From Schistosoma mansoni (taxonomy: Eukaryota > Platyhelminthes > Trematoda > Strigeidida > Schistosomatidae), in the NCBI RefSeq assembly GCF_000237925.1, contig NC_031496.1:28079510-28143509 (forward strand): a DNA stretch of 64,000 nucleotides, read 5' to 3'. This document shows positions 23,235 to 34,755 of this stretch, in pieces. The position numbers were made by a program, and so were the translations under genes. Under the pieces are notes generated by a model. The model searched no databases, had not been told where the DNA came from, and saw nothing but the letters and a program-made list of their open reading frames with translations. The first letter of the stretch is position 1. Every line of letters begins with the position of its first letter.

Positions 23235-23892
23235 TGTTGTTTGAACTCATTGGTATAAATGGCTTTGGTGTAGGACCAATCAAATTGTCCAGAGGTGTCG
23301 GTGTAGTTACCGAACTGTTTGTAGCTAATGAAATAGATGACTTTCTGTATGCGTCCGACTCCCCATTATTATTATTATTATTATTACTATTATTATTACT
23401 TTGATTTACAGGAGCTTGTTGTTGTTGCTGCTTCATTAGAAGTTGTTGTTGTGTTTTTGATTGTGGAAGTTTCGAAACCATTTTTAATTGATCATGACTA
23501 CGTATAGTTGGTCCAGGACCTGATGCTACTGTTACATTCATTCTATTCCCTGGCTCATCACCATCTTCTGTATTTTGAGCATCCCATTTTATTGCTCTAG
23601 CATGACGTTTGGCAAACATTTTAGCACCACGACTATCCGATGAATACAAAGCTGCAGCAATATCAAAACACTTTTGTGGATCTAAATCTGTGTGCAAATT
23701 TTTAGGGAATATTTTAATTTTCTCTAAAAATTCTTGTACTGTTTTAGGCTGACCTGGTGCAAATGTCATAGGTGGGGGTGAAGGAATCACTGGTTTTTTG
23801 GTTGGTTGAAGTCCAGGAAAACTTGGTGGTGGCGGAGGTGGGGGTGGAGGTGCTTCAGGAGGTGCCATGTATTCCAACTCTTCAGGACTTGC
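23235..23892 (-). CDS. PDZ protein (ZASP/SYNPO2-like), exon 5
   Basis: The acceptor ttctaag|GCAAGT opens in phase 0 and the exon encodes residues 301-520. In order: ASPEELEYMAPPEA, nine prolines (315-323), a Pro-rich stretch, KTVQEFLEKIKIFPKN, then residues 387-404 SRGAKMFAKRHARAIKWD, the second copy of a short basic motif also seen in exon 4. A Gln run (448-459) and an Asn run (466-476) follow, then PTPKPFIPMSSNN. The motif R-G-A-x-M-F-x-K-R with K-W is known to me from synaptopodin-2-like and ZASP-like cytoskeletal PDZ proteins. The Pro9 run is a possible profilin or EVH1/SH3 ligand (inference). The donor is A|gtgagt in phase 1; without that splice the frame would stop 27 bases later. Confidence 0.85.
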
Positions 23893-26297
23893 CTTAGAAT
23901 ATAAATGTAAAAAACTGATCGATAATCATTAAACATTTCTTTGATCTATGATTAAATTTATATACGTGGATGAGTCTCATTTACAAGTCGACTTTCAACA
24001 GTATGGAACTAGTTCTCACAGTCTATCCGTGTAAAAAAAATTAATATGATGGTTTGTACAACACACTGATGATTAACTCACCTCTGAGATTACCTTACAA
24101 TTGCTTACACCCAAGACTACATCTCACCTCTTTAATGAAATTATAACGACTTTGAATCTGTTGTAACTGCTATTATTGAGTATGCTTATTAAGCTTTCTT
24201 TTATTGTAACATTTTTTCTAGATAATCCTTACGCTGCATGGGTAATCTTAAACCTTTTCTTAATTACATCATTCACTTCGTGATTGTAACAATGTACATA
24301 GAACATTTGCTTATTTTCAACGAAATTTACTTAAGACAGTAAGTCATAAAGTAATATACCTTGACCATAGACTCATCACAAGAATTCTTATTGTTGTTGC
24401 GTGTAATCTATTTTCGTTTTCTTGCTTCTAGTTGTAGACTCGTAAGCCTTCATTGCATTATTCATTTGCAAATATGACATTTCAGTCCTGCTTCCAAAAA
24501 AATACTTTCCATACCTATCACGCCCTATGCAATGTCATTCCAACACTCTCATCACGGTATTCTTCTTATTCTTAGTATCTTTAAGTCAAATATTCTGTTA
24601 GAATAATTTGACCATGTTTTTTTAATACTGCATTCCTTTTGTATCAATCTGATGGGCCTGTAAACTGGTGTGTATTCTGTAATTATGTTATTAAAATAAC
24701 TAAAGATAAGAGTAATGTATCAATCAATTGCGACAAATTTCGATTCCTCTAATGAATGAATACTGCACAGTTGAGTGTAATTTTCACCAACGATTTATTT
24801 TAAGCCTCTAGAACTAGCTAAAACTACCTGATATTACCACATTAGTGTAGAGCGGATCAACACTCAGAGAAAAAACCACAAATATATTATAAATTAGGGT
24901 TTGAATTATAATCTCAAACGAAAATTGTGCTCTGATATCCCAGCACTGACCCAACAGATGACTGAAAAAGTGTTTTGGAATGCTAGATACAATATAAATA
25001 AATTCGCATAGATATAACTCAAGACATTCTATTCAGCGGGAGAGCATTGTATGCATATTTAAAACAGTTGATTGTTATCCAGTGTTTCTTATTCCAAACT
25101 TCAGCAACCTTATTTTAAGGCTCATTTAGTAATGAATATCGTTTGTTATTTACTGTTTTATTGACGGACCTCGCAGGTTGCTGCTTATCGACATAAATAT
25201 GTTTACAGTATTGTACTAGCAGACTATTGTTTATGATAGAGAATGTTCGACTTGAAGAGATAATTTTTGTTACAAGACAACGTCAACCGGAATATCATCA
25301 AGTAGATAACAGTGGACAATGATTTCTTCAGAGACTTGAACCCCTAACCAATGTGAACCAATAGGGGATTAAGCCTAAAAGGTTATGATATTTTTATGGG
25401 GCGGATTTGAACTCCAGTAGTTCATATTTCCGAATTCAGTCAGTCAGCTTTAGTGATTAGTCATCATCCATCATAACTAATTATAACCATCTGACTCCTT
25501 AAGTAGTTGATCCCCTAAGATTACAGCTTTTCACTACGAGTTCAGAAATCCTTCTCATTAGTTATGTCGTACTTATAATTAAGTTTAGGATCTATGGAAA
25601 ATTTTCAATTTATTGTATTTTCTTGTAGCTAATCAACTAAAGTTGGAAATATAGACTACCGGATTCCAACTCAGTGCCTCGATGATATTTTGATCGTCCC
25701 AAGAGTTAAATTTCTTTGATTCAATAGTCGGAGAGGTTAGAGATTAAAACTTTCATGTAGTTGGAAACTATGAATAAACAACCACCAAATTCTGATTTTA
25801 TTATTTTATCATTTTATATTTGAATGGCTTATTCAACTATTTTCAGCCTATTTTATTATCGCATGTTGGCACATTCACTTCTATAATCTGAACTCAAATG
25901 ATTTCAACTTATTACTAGAGGCATCAAGTGAAGGACGTGATGCTCATAGGTCAGATCCCTGTAGGGATTGTAGGTATAAACTGCTAGGGAATCTCAATTT
26001 GAGACAAAAACTGCTATTCAACCATTCTTAGTTTTGAATTGTATCTCAACTGACATCAAGGGAATAGCCGAATCAAAAATAAATACTTTTACTAAATAAT
26101 AGGATACTGAATTTAAAATTGATATTACGACAAACATAATCAGTTAAGTATATCAATCTCCACAAAACTCCTCTATCGATATTTTTGATAATTTAGGACA
26201 ACATATATAGACGAACAATATTGCTTTCATATAAGAACTCTCGTCTAAATTAGAGCGAATAGTTTCACAATATTTGAGCGCCGAGTTGATGTAAGAC

Positions 26298-26585
26298 ATT
26301 AAATAGGAATAATATATATTTGTAACCTATAGAAACGTTAGATTACTTCAAATTCATTCGCTGAGATTTTACAAATATATTATTCCTATTTAATATTGCT
26401 TTCAGTTAGATCCTCATCAGGCTTTAGTCTAATATACGTTAATATTTATATACATATACGAAATGATTAAACCAATCAAGACAGTTTATGGGTTATTGAT
26501 AACAGTGGAATAGATTACATAACATTAAATAGGAAGAATGTATTCGTAAAATCTCAGCGAATGAATTTGAAGTAAATCTAACGTT
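26298..26585. repeat. Nested inverted repeats at the end of the Penelope-like element
   Basis: Arm 26334-26395 is the reverse complement of 26523-26585 (about 62 bases, a few differences, 127-base loop; shared core caaattcattcgctgagat). In addition 26298-26326 pairs with 26368-26396 (attaaataggaata... against tattcctatttaat). These directly flank the element at 26586-28190 and match the inverted terminal segments Penelope-like elements often carry. Confidence 0.8.
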
Positions 26586-28190
26586 TCTCTTGGCAATCTG
26601 TTCCAAGCTTTTTCAGGGAAATATAATCCAACATCAAAATTATCAAATATAATTAGGTACATGGTTCTCCAGTTCACTGTATACTGAATAGGTCATCCAA
26701 TCAACGTTAAAAACATTTAAAGTAGGTAAGAGATATGTGGTGTGAAACGAAAAGTGTTAAGATGACATATTTTGTGTACATGTAAGTGATATGAATCAAA
26801 ATGTCACAGCATGGATAAAATGAAGATAAATAAACAAGATAAAGGAATGAATTCAAAGAGGAAGAATGTATTTGTAACCGAATATTTGTGTTATTTTAAT
26901 GATTCAGTTAACTGTTTAACGAATTCAGATAAGAAAACTCTTTAGAACCATTGAATGTAATTGTTGTTACTCAGAAAATATGAGATAAATAGAATGGAAA
27001 AGGAATTCAGGTTTTTACTTATTAATGATTAGTTGGCAAGGTAGAGCTAATTGTGTTCCATCTCTCCTATTAGTACTGTTTGGATTCGCCCATATGTATA
27101 GGGCCTTGGCTGTTAGTCTCGCTTTGTAAGAATTAAAGCCTTTTTGAAGGATTCTTGTGCCATTGAAATCAATTGTATGACCCGATTCTATCGTGTGTAA
27201 TGCTTTCTCTGACTTATTCTCAAGTTTTCTTACATTATCTGAAGACTTAGAAATGTGCTTTAAGCATAGTTTGTGTCCCTTCACCTTCATACACAGTTGC
27301 CTTATGTTTTACCTACTCACGTTGCATTACAGTCATTGCATTTGATTTCATGGACACGGTTGTGTTGTTCCTCCTTGGATATTGGGTTTTTGATTCTTAC
27401 TAGTTTTGATCTTAGACTGTTGTTTGTTCGAAGGAATACTTTTATGTTTTGAATAGTTAGGAACCTTTTGATCTCTTCTAAAATATCCTTACGATATAGG
27501 ATCACCATTGTTAACTCTTTTTTTAATAATATCGTTTTGTTCTCCGGATAATTATTTTTCATTAGAGTGGATATAACAAAATTCATTTCCATTTCTATAT
27601 CATTTGATTCAGTGACAAGTTTTGGAACTTTGGTGATCAAATTTTTGGCCACTGTCACTTTGTTAGAGCGTGGATGTGCCGACTTAAAATCTAGAAATTT
27701 CCCTGAATATGTCGGCTTTCGGAAAATACTAATTTTTAAACAATCATTATATTTCCTTTCAACTAAACAATCTAGGAAAGGTAACTTGCGTTCAGTAGAT
27801 TCAAACTCCTTGGTGAATTTGATTTTATCATAAAAGCTGTTGACATGTTTAAATATTTCGTCTAAACCATCTCGTTTTATAATGACAAAAGTGTCATCTA
27901 CCTATCTTAATCAAACTTTTGGTGGGAGGAAACACATTGAGATTGCACTTGTTGCCATTAAGTGTATGAATAGGTTAGCAGCAGTTGAAGAAACCGGTGA
28001 TCCCATAGCTACACCTGTTTGTTTGTACAAATCTCCTCGAAAACTGAATATAAACATAGATCTAACGCTTTAATAATGTCTGAGGGACGTAGGGGACGAC
28101 GTTGTTTAAGTTCAGTGTTAGAACCTAAGAGATTATATACAATACCTAAAGCTTTCTTAACAGGAACATAACTAAATAACATGGTAGTAT
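26586..28190 (-). mobile_element. Penelope-like retroelement, RT palm through endonuclease, degenerate
   Basis: Minus strand, frame-shifted but in order: SYVPVKKALGIVYNLL, RPSDIIKALDLCL, FRGDLYKQTGVAMGSPVS (RT motif), VDDTFVI (catalytic Asp pair), KLPFLDCLVERKY, SAHPRSNKV, then HEIKCNDCNAT and the endonuclease end with EKALHTIESGHTIDFNG and NSYKARLTAKALYIWANPNS. The YKQ-x-G-V-A-M-G-S-P motif and the H-P-R-S/T block are hallmarks of Penelope-like elements. The N-terminal RT part is missing. Frame changes and at least two stops make it inactive. It is a different lineage from the YIGRT type at 59465. Confidence 0.85.
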
Positions 28191-28923
28191 GATGTCAGGT
28201 GTACTAGTTATGATGAGAATAATAAAGGCTTGAAACAATGTTTCATGATGGGAAATAGGTCAATGATTACAAAAATATAGGCGCTGAAATAACATTCAGA
28301 AAAATTATAAGATTACGTAATAAGAAGTGTTCAGATAATTGGACCGTGAAGCGTATATTTGAGAAAAGAAAAGAGTGGGAGGGGGTGGAGAAAAATAAAC
28401 GAAGAAAGTGTGCGGAACATAATAATAAATAAAATCATTTATTAAGACCAAAGGAGAGATAAGGGTGTTGCAAATTTCTTATGAACACAAAGACTTGGAT
28501 TGTTAGCTCAAATTCGAGCTGTTAAGGATATAAGGATCTAATCGAAAACAATATAGTTCGCTTATATCTGATATTCAAAATCACAATATAGGGATATTTC
28601 AAATTTTGGTAATCACAGTTGTTATGTATCATGAATCATTTGAAATTAGAAATACTGTTCACTGGATTTGACCTTAGTAGAAGTTTAACAGATAACACTC
28701 TCGCTTTGAATCTACGTATAGAACAGCTTGTGTGTGTCTTATTAACAGTTGTAATGTTTGACCCTATTAGCTTATTTGCCAAGTAAAGATTCATATACTT
28801 GGCTATGAGGCAAACATATCACTTAGTAGCCAGAAATCGAAGAGTCCTATGTACTAAGTCATCATTCCACTAATCAATTTAGGAAATATTTAATCTACAT
28901 ATTATCAAAAAAATATCACTAAC

Positions 28924-29138
28924 CAACTCAATAGGATCTGGTTGAGGTTCTGGACCTTCTTTCACATGTTTTTCTGCTCGTTGTCTTTGTTTTTCAAACA
29001 TACATGCACCTTTCGACTCGAGGTTATATGGATCATGTAAACTATTCGCAACTCTCCTGGCCATTTCAATTTGTTCTTCAATTGTTGGATAATATTTTGT
29101 TGGATCAGAATAGAATGATGAATCAGCATAATTCTTTT
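28924..29138 (-). CDS. PDZ protein (ZASP/SYNPO2-like), exon 4
   Basis: The acceptor ctacatag|AA completes Lys229 with the single base left by exon 3. It encodes residues 229-300: KKNYADSSFYSDPTKYYP, TIEEQIEMARRVANSLHD, then 270-289 with SKGACMFEKQRQRAEKHVKE, and ends PEPQPDPIEL. The K-G-A-x-M-F-x-K-x-R-x-R-x-E-K-x-V motif is the first of two copies; it resembles the short basic motifs of synaptopodin-2 and related invertebrate PDZ proteins. The predicted helix EEQIEMARRVANSL precedes it. The donor is TTG|gttagt, phase 0, joining exon 5 at Ala301. Actin or alpha-actinin association at muscle Z-line equivalents is inferred from the family only. Confidence 0.85.
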
Positions 29139-29728
29139 CTATGTAGAACAATTGATAAACAAAGAAATTAAAAGTAATCTAATTGAGTAATATTTAATTT
29201 AATTTTAATATATTCTGTTGTATCTAGCACTTGAATCTTTGCTATACCGGGTAAAACTTGAGCACTCGAATGCTAGAACCCTCCATGTCGTAAATGAAAA
29301 GACGAGTGAGAGGGAATGTTATTCCAGTGTCAAATATGGTACAAACACTCAGGTATTCATCGTTTTTAGTAAAAACGAAATTATCATTACAATCATCCAA
29401 TCCGCATGCAGTAGTTTTTAGCAATTGTCCGAACAGGAATCTAGAGTGTTTTTCCATGACATCCATGACATTACCTTGATCAGAGTCGTCTTACAATCGA
29501 TTGTACAGAATATTTTGACTGTTCCCTTGTACTATTTAAATTTTCATTAATCTTATTTGTTTATTCATTTATTTTCTGAAGAATTTGCTTACTTTTATTA
29601 TTGACAATCCTCCTAATGATCAATTACCTAATCAAACCATGGTAATAATACCTAGGAATAATTAACATTTCTTGTAGATCATCACAATTCATACAAAAAC
29701 ACATTTTTTTTCTTTCTAAATAACCTAC
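29139..29728 (-). other. Intron 3 of the PDZ gene
   Basis: 590 bp; contains the dispersed repeat at 29218-29466. Confidence 0.75.
29218..29466 (-). repeat. Uncharacterised dispersed repeat, copy in intron 3
   Basis: The reverse complement is collinear with 56690-56960: the shared blocks are ttctaga, gatgattgtaatgat, tttgacactggaat, ctcgtcttttcatt and cattcgagtgctcaag. Family unknown; no terminal structure settled. Confidence 0.65.
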
Positions 29729-30165
29729 TTTTAAGCTCTGGTGCAATCGGTGGCACATCGAATTCTCGCATTAATTGTTTCACAGAAACACTTGTAACAT
29801 CTGGATCATGAGGTATAATAGGTGGATCAATTGATTGTTGTCGTACTGGAGGTGGTATATGTACTGTTTGTATTTGAGGTGGTGTTGGAATAGCCACTGG
29901 TTTTTGTGCAGGTACATGTATTGAAACTGAATGAGTTTGTTTTAATGGCGGACGTTTAGATTGTACTGGTGTTTGCTGAGGTGGAATGTTGTACTCTTGT
30001 ACCGGTTGTGGCGGAGGTGGCCAATTTCGTCGAGCTGGTTTCAGTGGCATTTCTTTCTCCCAGAATAACTGTAATTCAGTTGTAGTGATCTCTTGTGGTT
30101 TTTGCTTAGATAATAAAGCTTTGTTATCCATATAGACTGTTTCTGTATTTTTATGTCGTTCATAT
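29729..30165 (-). CDS. PDZ protein (ZASP/SYNPO2-like), exon 3
   Basis: The acceptor tttgtaaag|A completes Arg83 with exon 2. It encodes residues 83-229: YERHKNTETVYMDNKALL, TTTELQLFWEKEMPLKPARRNW, PPPPQPVQEYNIPPQQTPVQ, a long Pro/Gln/Val-rich linker (IHVPAQKPVAIPTPPQIQ), DVTSVSVKQLMREFDVPPIAPEL. It is disordered, with several PPxxP-like pieces. An internal ATG within the exon could be mistaken for a start, but the open frame runs back to the splice site and the phase fits the PDZ exon. The donor is AAA A|gtaggt, phase 1. Confidence 0.85.
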
Positions 30166-30261
30166 CTTTACAAAAAAATGTATGAAGTATATAAAGATAA
30201 AATAATACGCAAAAATTCAAACGAACTATTACCATAAAAATATTATGTGGGACCATCAGTA

Positions 30262-30505
30262 TAGGGTTGTGGAGTTTGTTGAGTTTTTGGTTGAGATCAT
30301 GAATCGATCACTGTTAGACCATTGGGAACCTAGAAGCACTGGATAACCTTTTCGTCCTAGTAGGAAACTCCCCTGTAGTATGCATCCATGATGCTACACG
30401 CGAGATTCGGATCCAAAACCTTCGGTATCGCATTGCTGAAGGGTGTCATACTAGGACGCAACGGCCGTATAATGCTTCCGGGTTTCCAATGGCGGTCTGA
30501 TAGTG
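30262..30505. mobile_element. Worn fold-back hammerhead repeat, family B
   Basis: The left part is antisense (gttgtggag, gagatcatgaatcgatc, aagcactgga, catccatga). The right part from about 30447 is sense (ggacgcaacggccgta, aatgcttccgggtttcc, ggtctga). Cores are decayed. Confidence 0.6.
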
Positions 30506-31779
30506 ATAGATTAATGATGTCACTTATGTGAGACTGTTTATTTTACTTTCTTATGAACACTGAACACTTTTCTGATTAAAATCATCATTGAATTACCCAG
30601 TTTTCAATAATTAAGTTAAAGTCTTACCAGTAACAATAACTTTGAATGCGTCTGTTCCAAATCAATATTTCGCATCATGTTTACTATTTTCTAATTGATT
30701 GTCATGACTTTTAGTCCGCTACATTTTTGTATTTTTCAACTCCATACTTTAGTTTCTATCACAAACTGAGTGGTTGTGTTGTGTGAAATAAAATTTAAAT
30801 ATTTACTTTATTTTACACCACGTCTTCTTCGTGGGTTAAGAGCTAATTGTTGATGTGGGTGCTTACCAGATGCTATTATTGAGTACACAATACAACAGCC
30901 CGTATTCGTATAGTTCAGTCGTTCCTTAATTTTCAGGTAATATAAGCCAACTGAAGACCCCAATCCACAATTGTTTGTACTAACACTTAAGACTTACAAA
31001 TATAATGAGTATCATTAAATAAAGCATGTAATGAGGTTTGTCACAATGAATACATATTTAATTTCTTGGCTTAAATGTTTTATTCAGTACAGTTTGCAAA
31101 AATTAAGCTATCAATCATTGATCTTCGCTAATTAGACATAATGCTTTTTCAAGTAGGCTTGAAAAGCTAAGTTCCATGTAGATGTTTTTCTTTAGTCAAC
31201 TATTCCATTGTAATGATTTCGTTTATCTTACTGCCAAATAAATTCACTGGAATGGAATGAGGGAGGGTTTTTTTAGAAGAAATAACTCAGGTTAGCTTAT
31301 TTACTACGGTTATCTTTTATCTTTCATCTTTCAGTCAATCCGATCTGAACAATTCAGTAGACTAGGTATATTAGGACAGATAGTACGCCAAATGGACGTT
31401 TTAAACCTATGTAGTACATTTAATAGTATAATAACATTTTACTCGACAATAATCCAAATAGACATGGAGTAATTTGTAGTTGATTGTGACGTAAAAAAAG
31501 TTCAATCGGTTGAATAAAAAATAAGAAAATTCTAAATTCTCGAATTAAAAATGATCAAATTTTTTTATAGTCATTACATGGTTTTCTATCTACTAATGAA
31601 AAATAACAATAACTGATTAAACTTTATGATAAGATCCGTTTCAACTTTAAGTTAATAGTGAAGTGAGATTTCGTTGTGATTAAATTTTTGAAACTAATTA
31701 AATTCATACTTTTATAGTTTCATATGGATAAAACTAGTTCAGCATGTACGATTGTCATATACTATATCTTTTTAATAGT

Positions 31780-32080
31780 TGAACTCATTAGTTGATCTAA
31801 TCTAGATCATCGTTGAAGACCTGAAAGCAATAAACAGCCGAATCGTTCTAGTGTGGGAATCCTCAGCAGTGCACATCCACGATCCACCACGCGACAATCA
31901 AACCCAGGACCTTTGGTCTGGCTTGTGAACTATTGAGCTCTACGCCAATGAGCCGGCATTTTACGGTGTTAACGTCTAACTTTAATCGATCCATAATCTC
32001 GCACAACCCTTCATCCATTGTCTGAGGTGGATAACTGTCTCCACCCAACACGTATTGTACTCCACTGGTCACAAGTTGTC
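31780..32080 (-). mobile_element. Hammerhead SINE-like repeat, family B, worn
   Basis: Antisense: tcatcgttgaagacctg, agcaataaacagccga, cctcagcagtgcacatccacga, tRNA-like caatcaaacccaggacc, gagccggca, ggtgttaacgtctaac, and the ccactggtcac block. The hammerhead stem and core are partly lost. Confidence 0.65.
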
Positions 32081-33258
32081 ATAATAGATCTCTCAAAGAA
32101 TAAATATGCACGATATTTTCATATGGTCCATTTTGCTCATTTGGTTGGTTTCGATTGTCCAACATTCAGTGAGATGTATTCCTATTCTGGTTCACACGGC
32201 GTACTCTGGATACATATTTATCATTTTTGTAATTGACATGTTAACTGGTATTTATGGTAACTCGCTGATTTCATAATTTAATTGTTTCTTTATATATATA
32301 ATCCTGATTGATTTCTCATAAACTCTACGACTTATCAATACAATGTAGAATCAAAAGTAAAACACAAAATGTACTTTTATTGCCAATTTATTTCGGATAT
32401 TCATATGAGCCTTTGGGGTTAACTACACTCTAACTTAGGATACGAATCTTTTAATGGGTTTATATAGAATTTTACAAATATAATGAATGTGGCAAACAGT
32501 AAGTAGATATAAACACAGAGAAAACACACAGAAAACGAGCATGAATTTAATTAACGAGTATAATAATAAAAGAGATACGTCTAAATAAGGTCACAGTTAC
32601 TTAGGATAATAATGCAATTACTATGACAACATAAAAGATGACTCGTTCGTCACATGCCATCAGACTTATTCATATCTACTGGAAAGTTCGAATACATTCA
32701 CATGGTCGTACAGAAGCTGCCACATTAGATTGAGGAGAGTTGAACTCCTTCATGCAATATTCACACGCCAAAAAAACGGGAAAATCCTCAAATATGCTAG
32801 AAGTTTCACTTTTACCGTATATTGGGAAAACGACAGTTATCCTCACATTTAAAATGTCATTTAAGTAATTTCATTTTATACTGTTTGTTAGCATGGTATC
32901 AATAATAAATAGATTTCTAACCAAATATTACATGTTATTAACTGTTCAATCAAAAAGGTCAAGAAGTGTTAACAGTAGAGGAATCAACGGATTAATTTTT
33001 AACTCCCACTGATTAGTATTGATTAGTATGTAATTCGGATTCAGATTTTCTTACCGAAAAGCGGTGACTGTATTAGCAAATAATCCAAATTTCGATCGGT
33101 GAGCTCCATTTTCTATTTGGGTTAGTTAGCTTCCACAATGATAATATGGATTAAAATAAGGTGTATTTTGATTTACACTTAGTCAATTAACAATAATTTT
33201 CAAATCTCAATATAGGAAGAAACATTAAATTAAGTAATATCAGAGAAACATCAATTAC

Positions 33259-33410
33259 CTTCCTACTATTATTTCTAATGTATAAGATGCAAAATCAATA
33301 ATTTGTACAGCTTGCGCATGTGACATATCCAATGCATCTACACCATTAATTGCCAATACATGGTCGCCTTCACGCAATCCTGCTTGTTCAGAAGGACTAC
33401 GATGCCTTAT
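33259..33410 (-). CDS. PDZ protein (ZASP/SYNPO2-like), exon 2, second half of PDZ domain
   Basis: The acceptor ttattctag|ATAAGG is in phase 0. It encodes residues 33-83: IRHRSPSEQAGLREGDHVL, AINGVDALDMSHAQAVQIID, FASYTLEIIVG-R. This is plain PDZ: S-P-x-x-x-A-G-L-R-x-G-D, I-N-G, and M-S-H-A-Q-A-V helix B with His at its first position, which usually means class I ligands (S/T-x-hydrophobic C-termini). S-H-A-Q-A is especially typical of ZASP/PDLIM-like PDZ domains. Donor AG|gtaatt, phase 2. Confidence 0.9.
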
Positions 33411-34224
33411 CTAGAATAAAATTGAAATAGAGTGAAATTTGGAAGCAAAAGACATATAGATGTTTATTATAAATATAAAATGAATATGAAGCCGGTTAAT
33501 AAAGAAAAATACGTTAATACATACATTTCTGATATTACAAAATGTAGAAACCTCGAGATGATGATCCATTAACTCACTTTGAGATTGTTAATTCATTGAA
33601 CATAAAACATTAGGAAAACTTAAAAACATACACCATTTCTATTTAACCAGGAACAAGCCTTTAACCGTTGATTTGTAGAATATTAAAAAAATATATCAGA
33701 TGAACTATATTTCCAACACTATTCTCACAAAGCACTGTTACTAGTGTTATACTTTGTTTTCAGACTTTTTTAAAATCTGACTGACAATTTGATTGATTGA
33801 CATTGGTGCTCAGCATAGGACACATTATCAAAGTATTTATCGATAAAATCGTTTGTTTTCAGGTAACTCACGGTGATAAAAGACTTGCTTTGAACAAAAT
33901 CTATTATGTAATCAATAAATTTGAGTGAATATTGCAAATTTAAATATGGGTAGTTTAGATTGATTGTACTGAATTTTCAGTATTGCTCCATCTGCTATTA
34001 TCTAACACTGATTTCCAGGATCTCAAAAATCATAGCCTAACAGAGTTCTGTTTCCCAAAAAATTATGGTAAACTGGATGTTAGTCTGCTGTCACATACAG
34101 CCTAGTTAAAATCGACTTCAGCTCTGATTAATATCCCACTTCGAGGTCACTGGTATTAAGCAAGGATAATATTTTCCGAAACTAATCCAATTACAGACTG
34201 AATTTCAATTCTATCATTTCACAA

Positions 34225-34755
34225 AAGTTGTTAATTATAAGCAGAGATGGATAGTGGCTAGCAACGGAATCCAAAACGCACGTTTGGTCCTATTTGAGAC
34301 TCGTCATCTGGACGTACCTGAATTTCAGAGTTGATGTTCACTCTGGGACTCGAACTAAGTACCTTTCGCTCCAAATGCCATGACGTTATCCACCCAGCTA
34401 CTGATTCCTGATAGCCACTTGCTTGTGCAATGGGATGAAGTTTAAATTCACTTAGTATTGTTTGTTTGAATCTTTCAATCGATGATTTGGACTGCAACTA
34501 ATCAGTCTCTTATTGGCATATGTGCATACTGTGCATATTGCCTGAATATAGCCTTAATTCACAAGCATTATAAGCAGAGATGGATGGTGTCTAACAGTGA
34601 AATCCAAGATGCGCATTTCTTCCTATTTGAAACTTGTCATTAAGGCTTTATCGAGGCAATACACACAGTATACACATATGCCAATAAGAGACTGATCAAT
34701 TGCAGTCCTAAACATCAATGGGAAGATTCAAACAAACAATACTAAGTGAAATTTT
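34225..34755. mobile_element. Hammerhead repeat family A, antisense tandem plus short sense piece
   Basis: Two antisense hammerhead regions begin with gcagagatgg at 34241 and 34574, a 333-bp period. Between them lie the tRNA-like blocks (gactcgaacta, cttgtgcaatggg) and the aatcttt-atcgatg block. From about 34637 the sense strand resumes (ttatcgaggcaatacac ... caatactaagtg). The cores are decayed (the first lacks the GAAA G). No clean target duplication seen. Confidence 0.75.

Larger units (their letters stand above)
23893..28923 (-). other. Intron 4 of the PDZ gene
   Basis: 5031 bp. The Penelope-like element and its terminal hairpins occupy about 26298-28190. 25290-25560 is a worn repeat with tRNA-like wording; 23893-25289 and 28191-28923 show nothing recognised. 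Confidence 0.7.
30166..33258 (-). other. Intron 2 of the PDZ gene
   Basis: 3093 bp. Holds family B hammerhead pieces at 30262-30505 and 31780-32080. The rest is AT-rich, nothing recognised. Confidence 0.75.

Noticed and set aside
23201-23404. + strand frame ending in a leucine run
   Set aside because: It is the reverse of the Asn-coding tract in PDZ exon 5.
27567-28073. + strand frames over 27.5-28.1 kb
   Set aside because: Antisense shadows of the Penelope RT on the minus strand.
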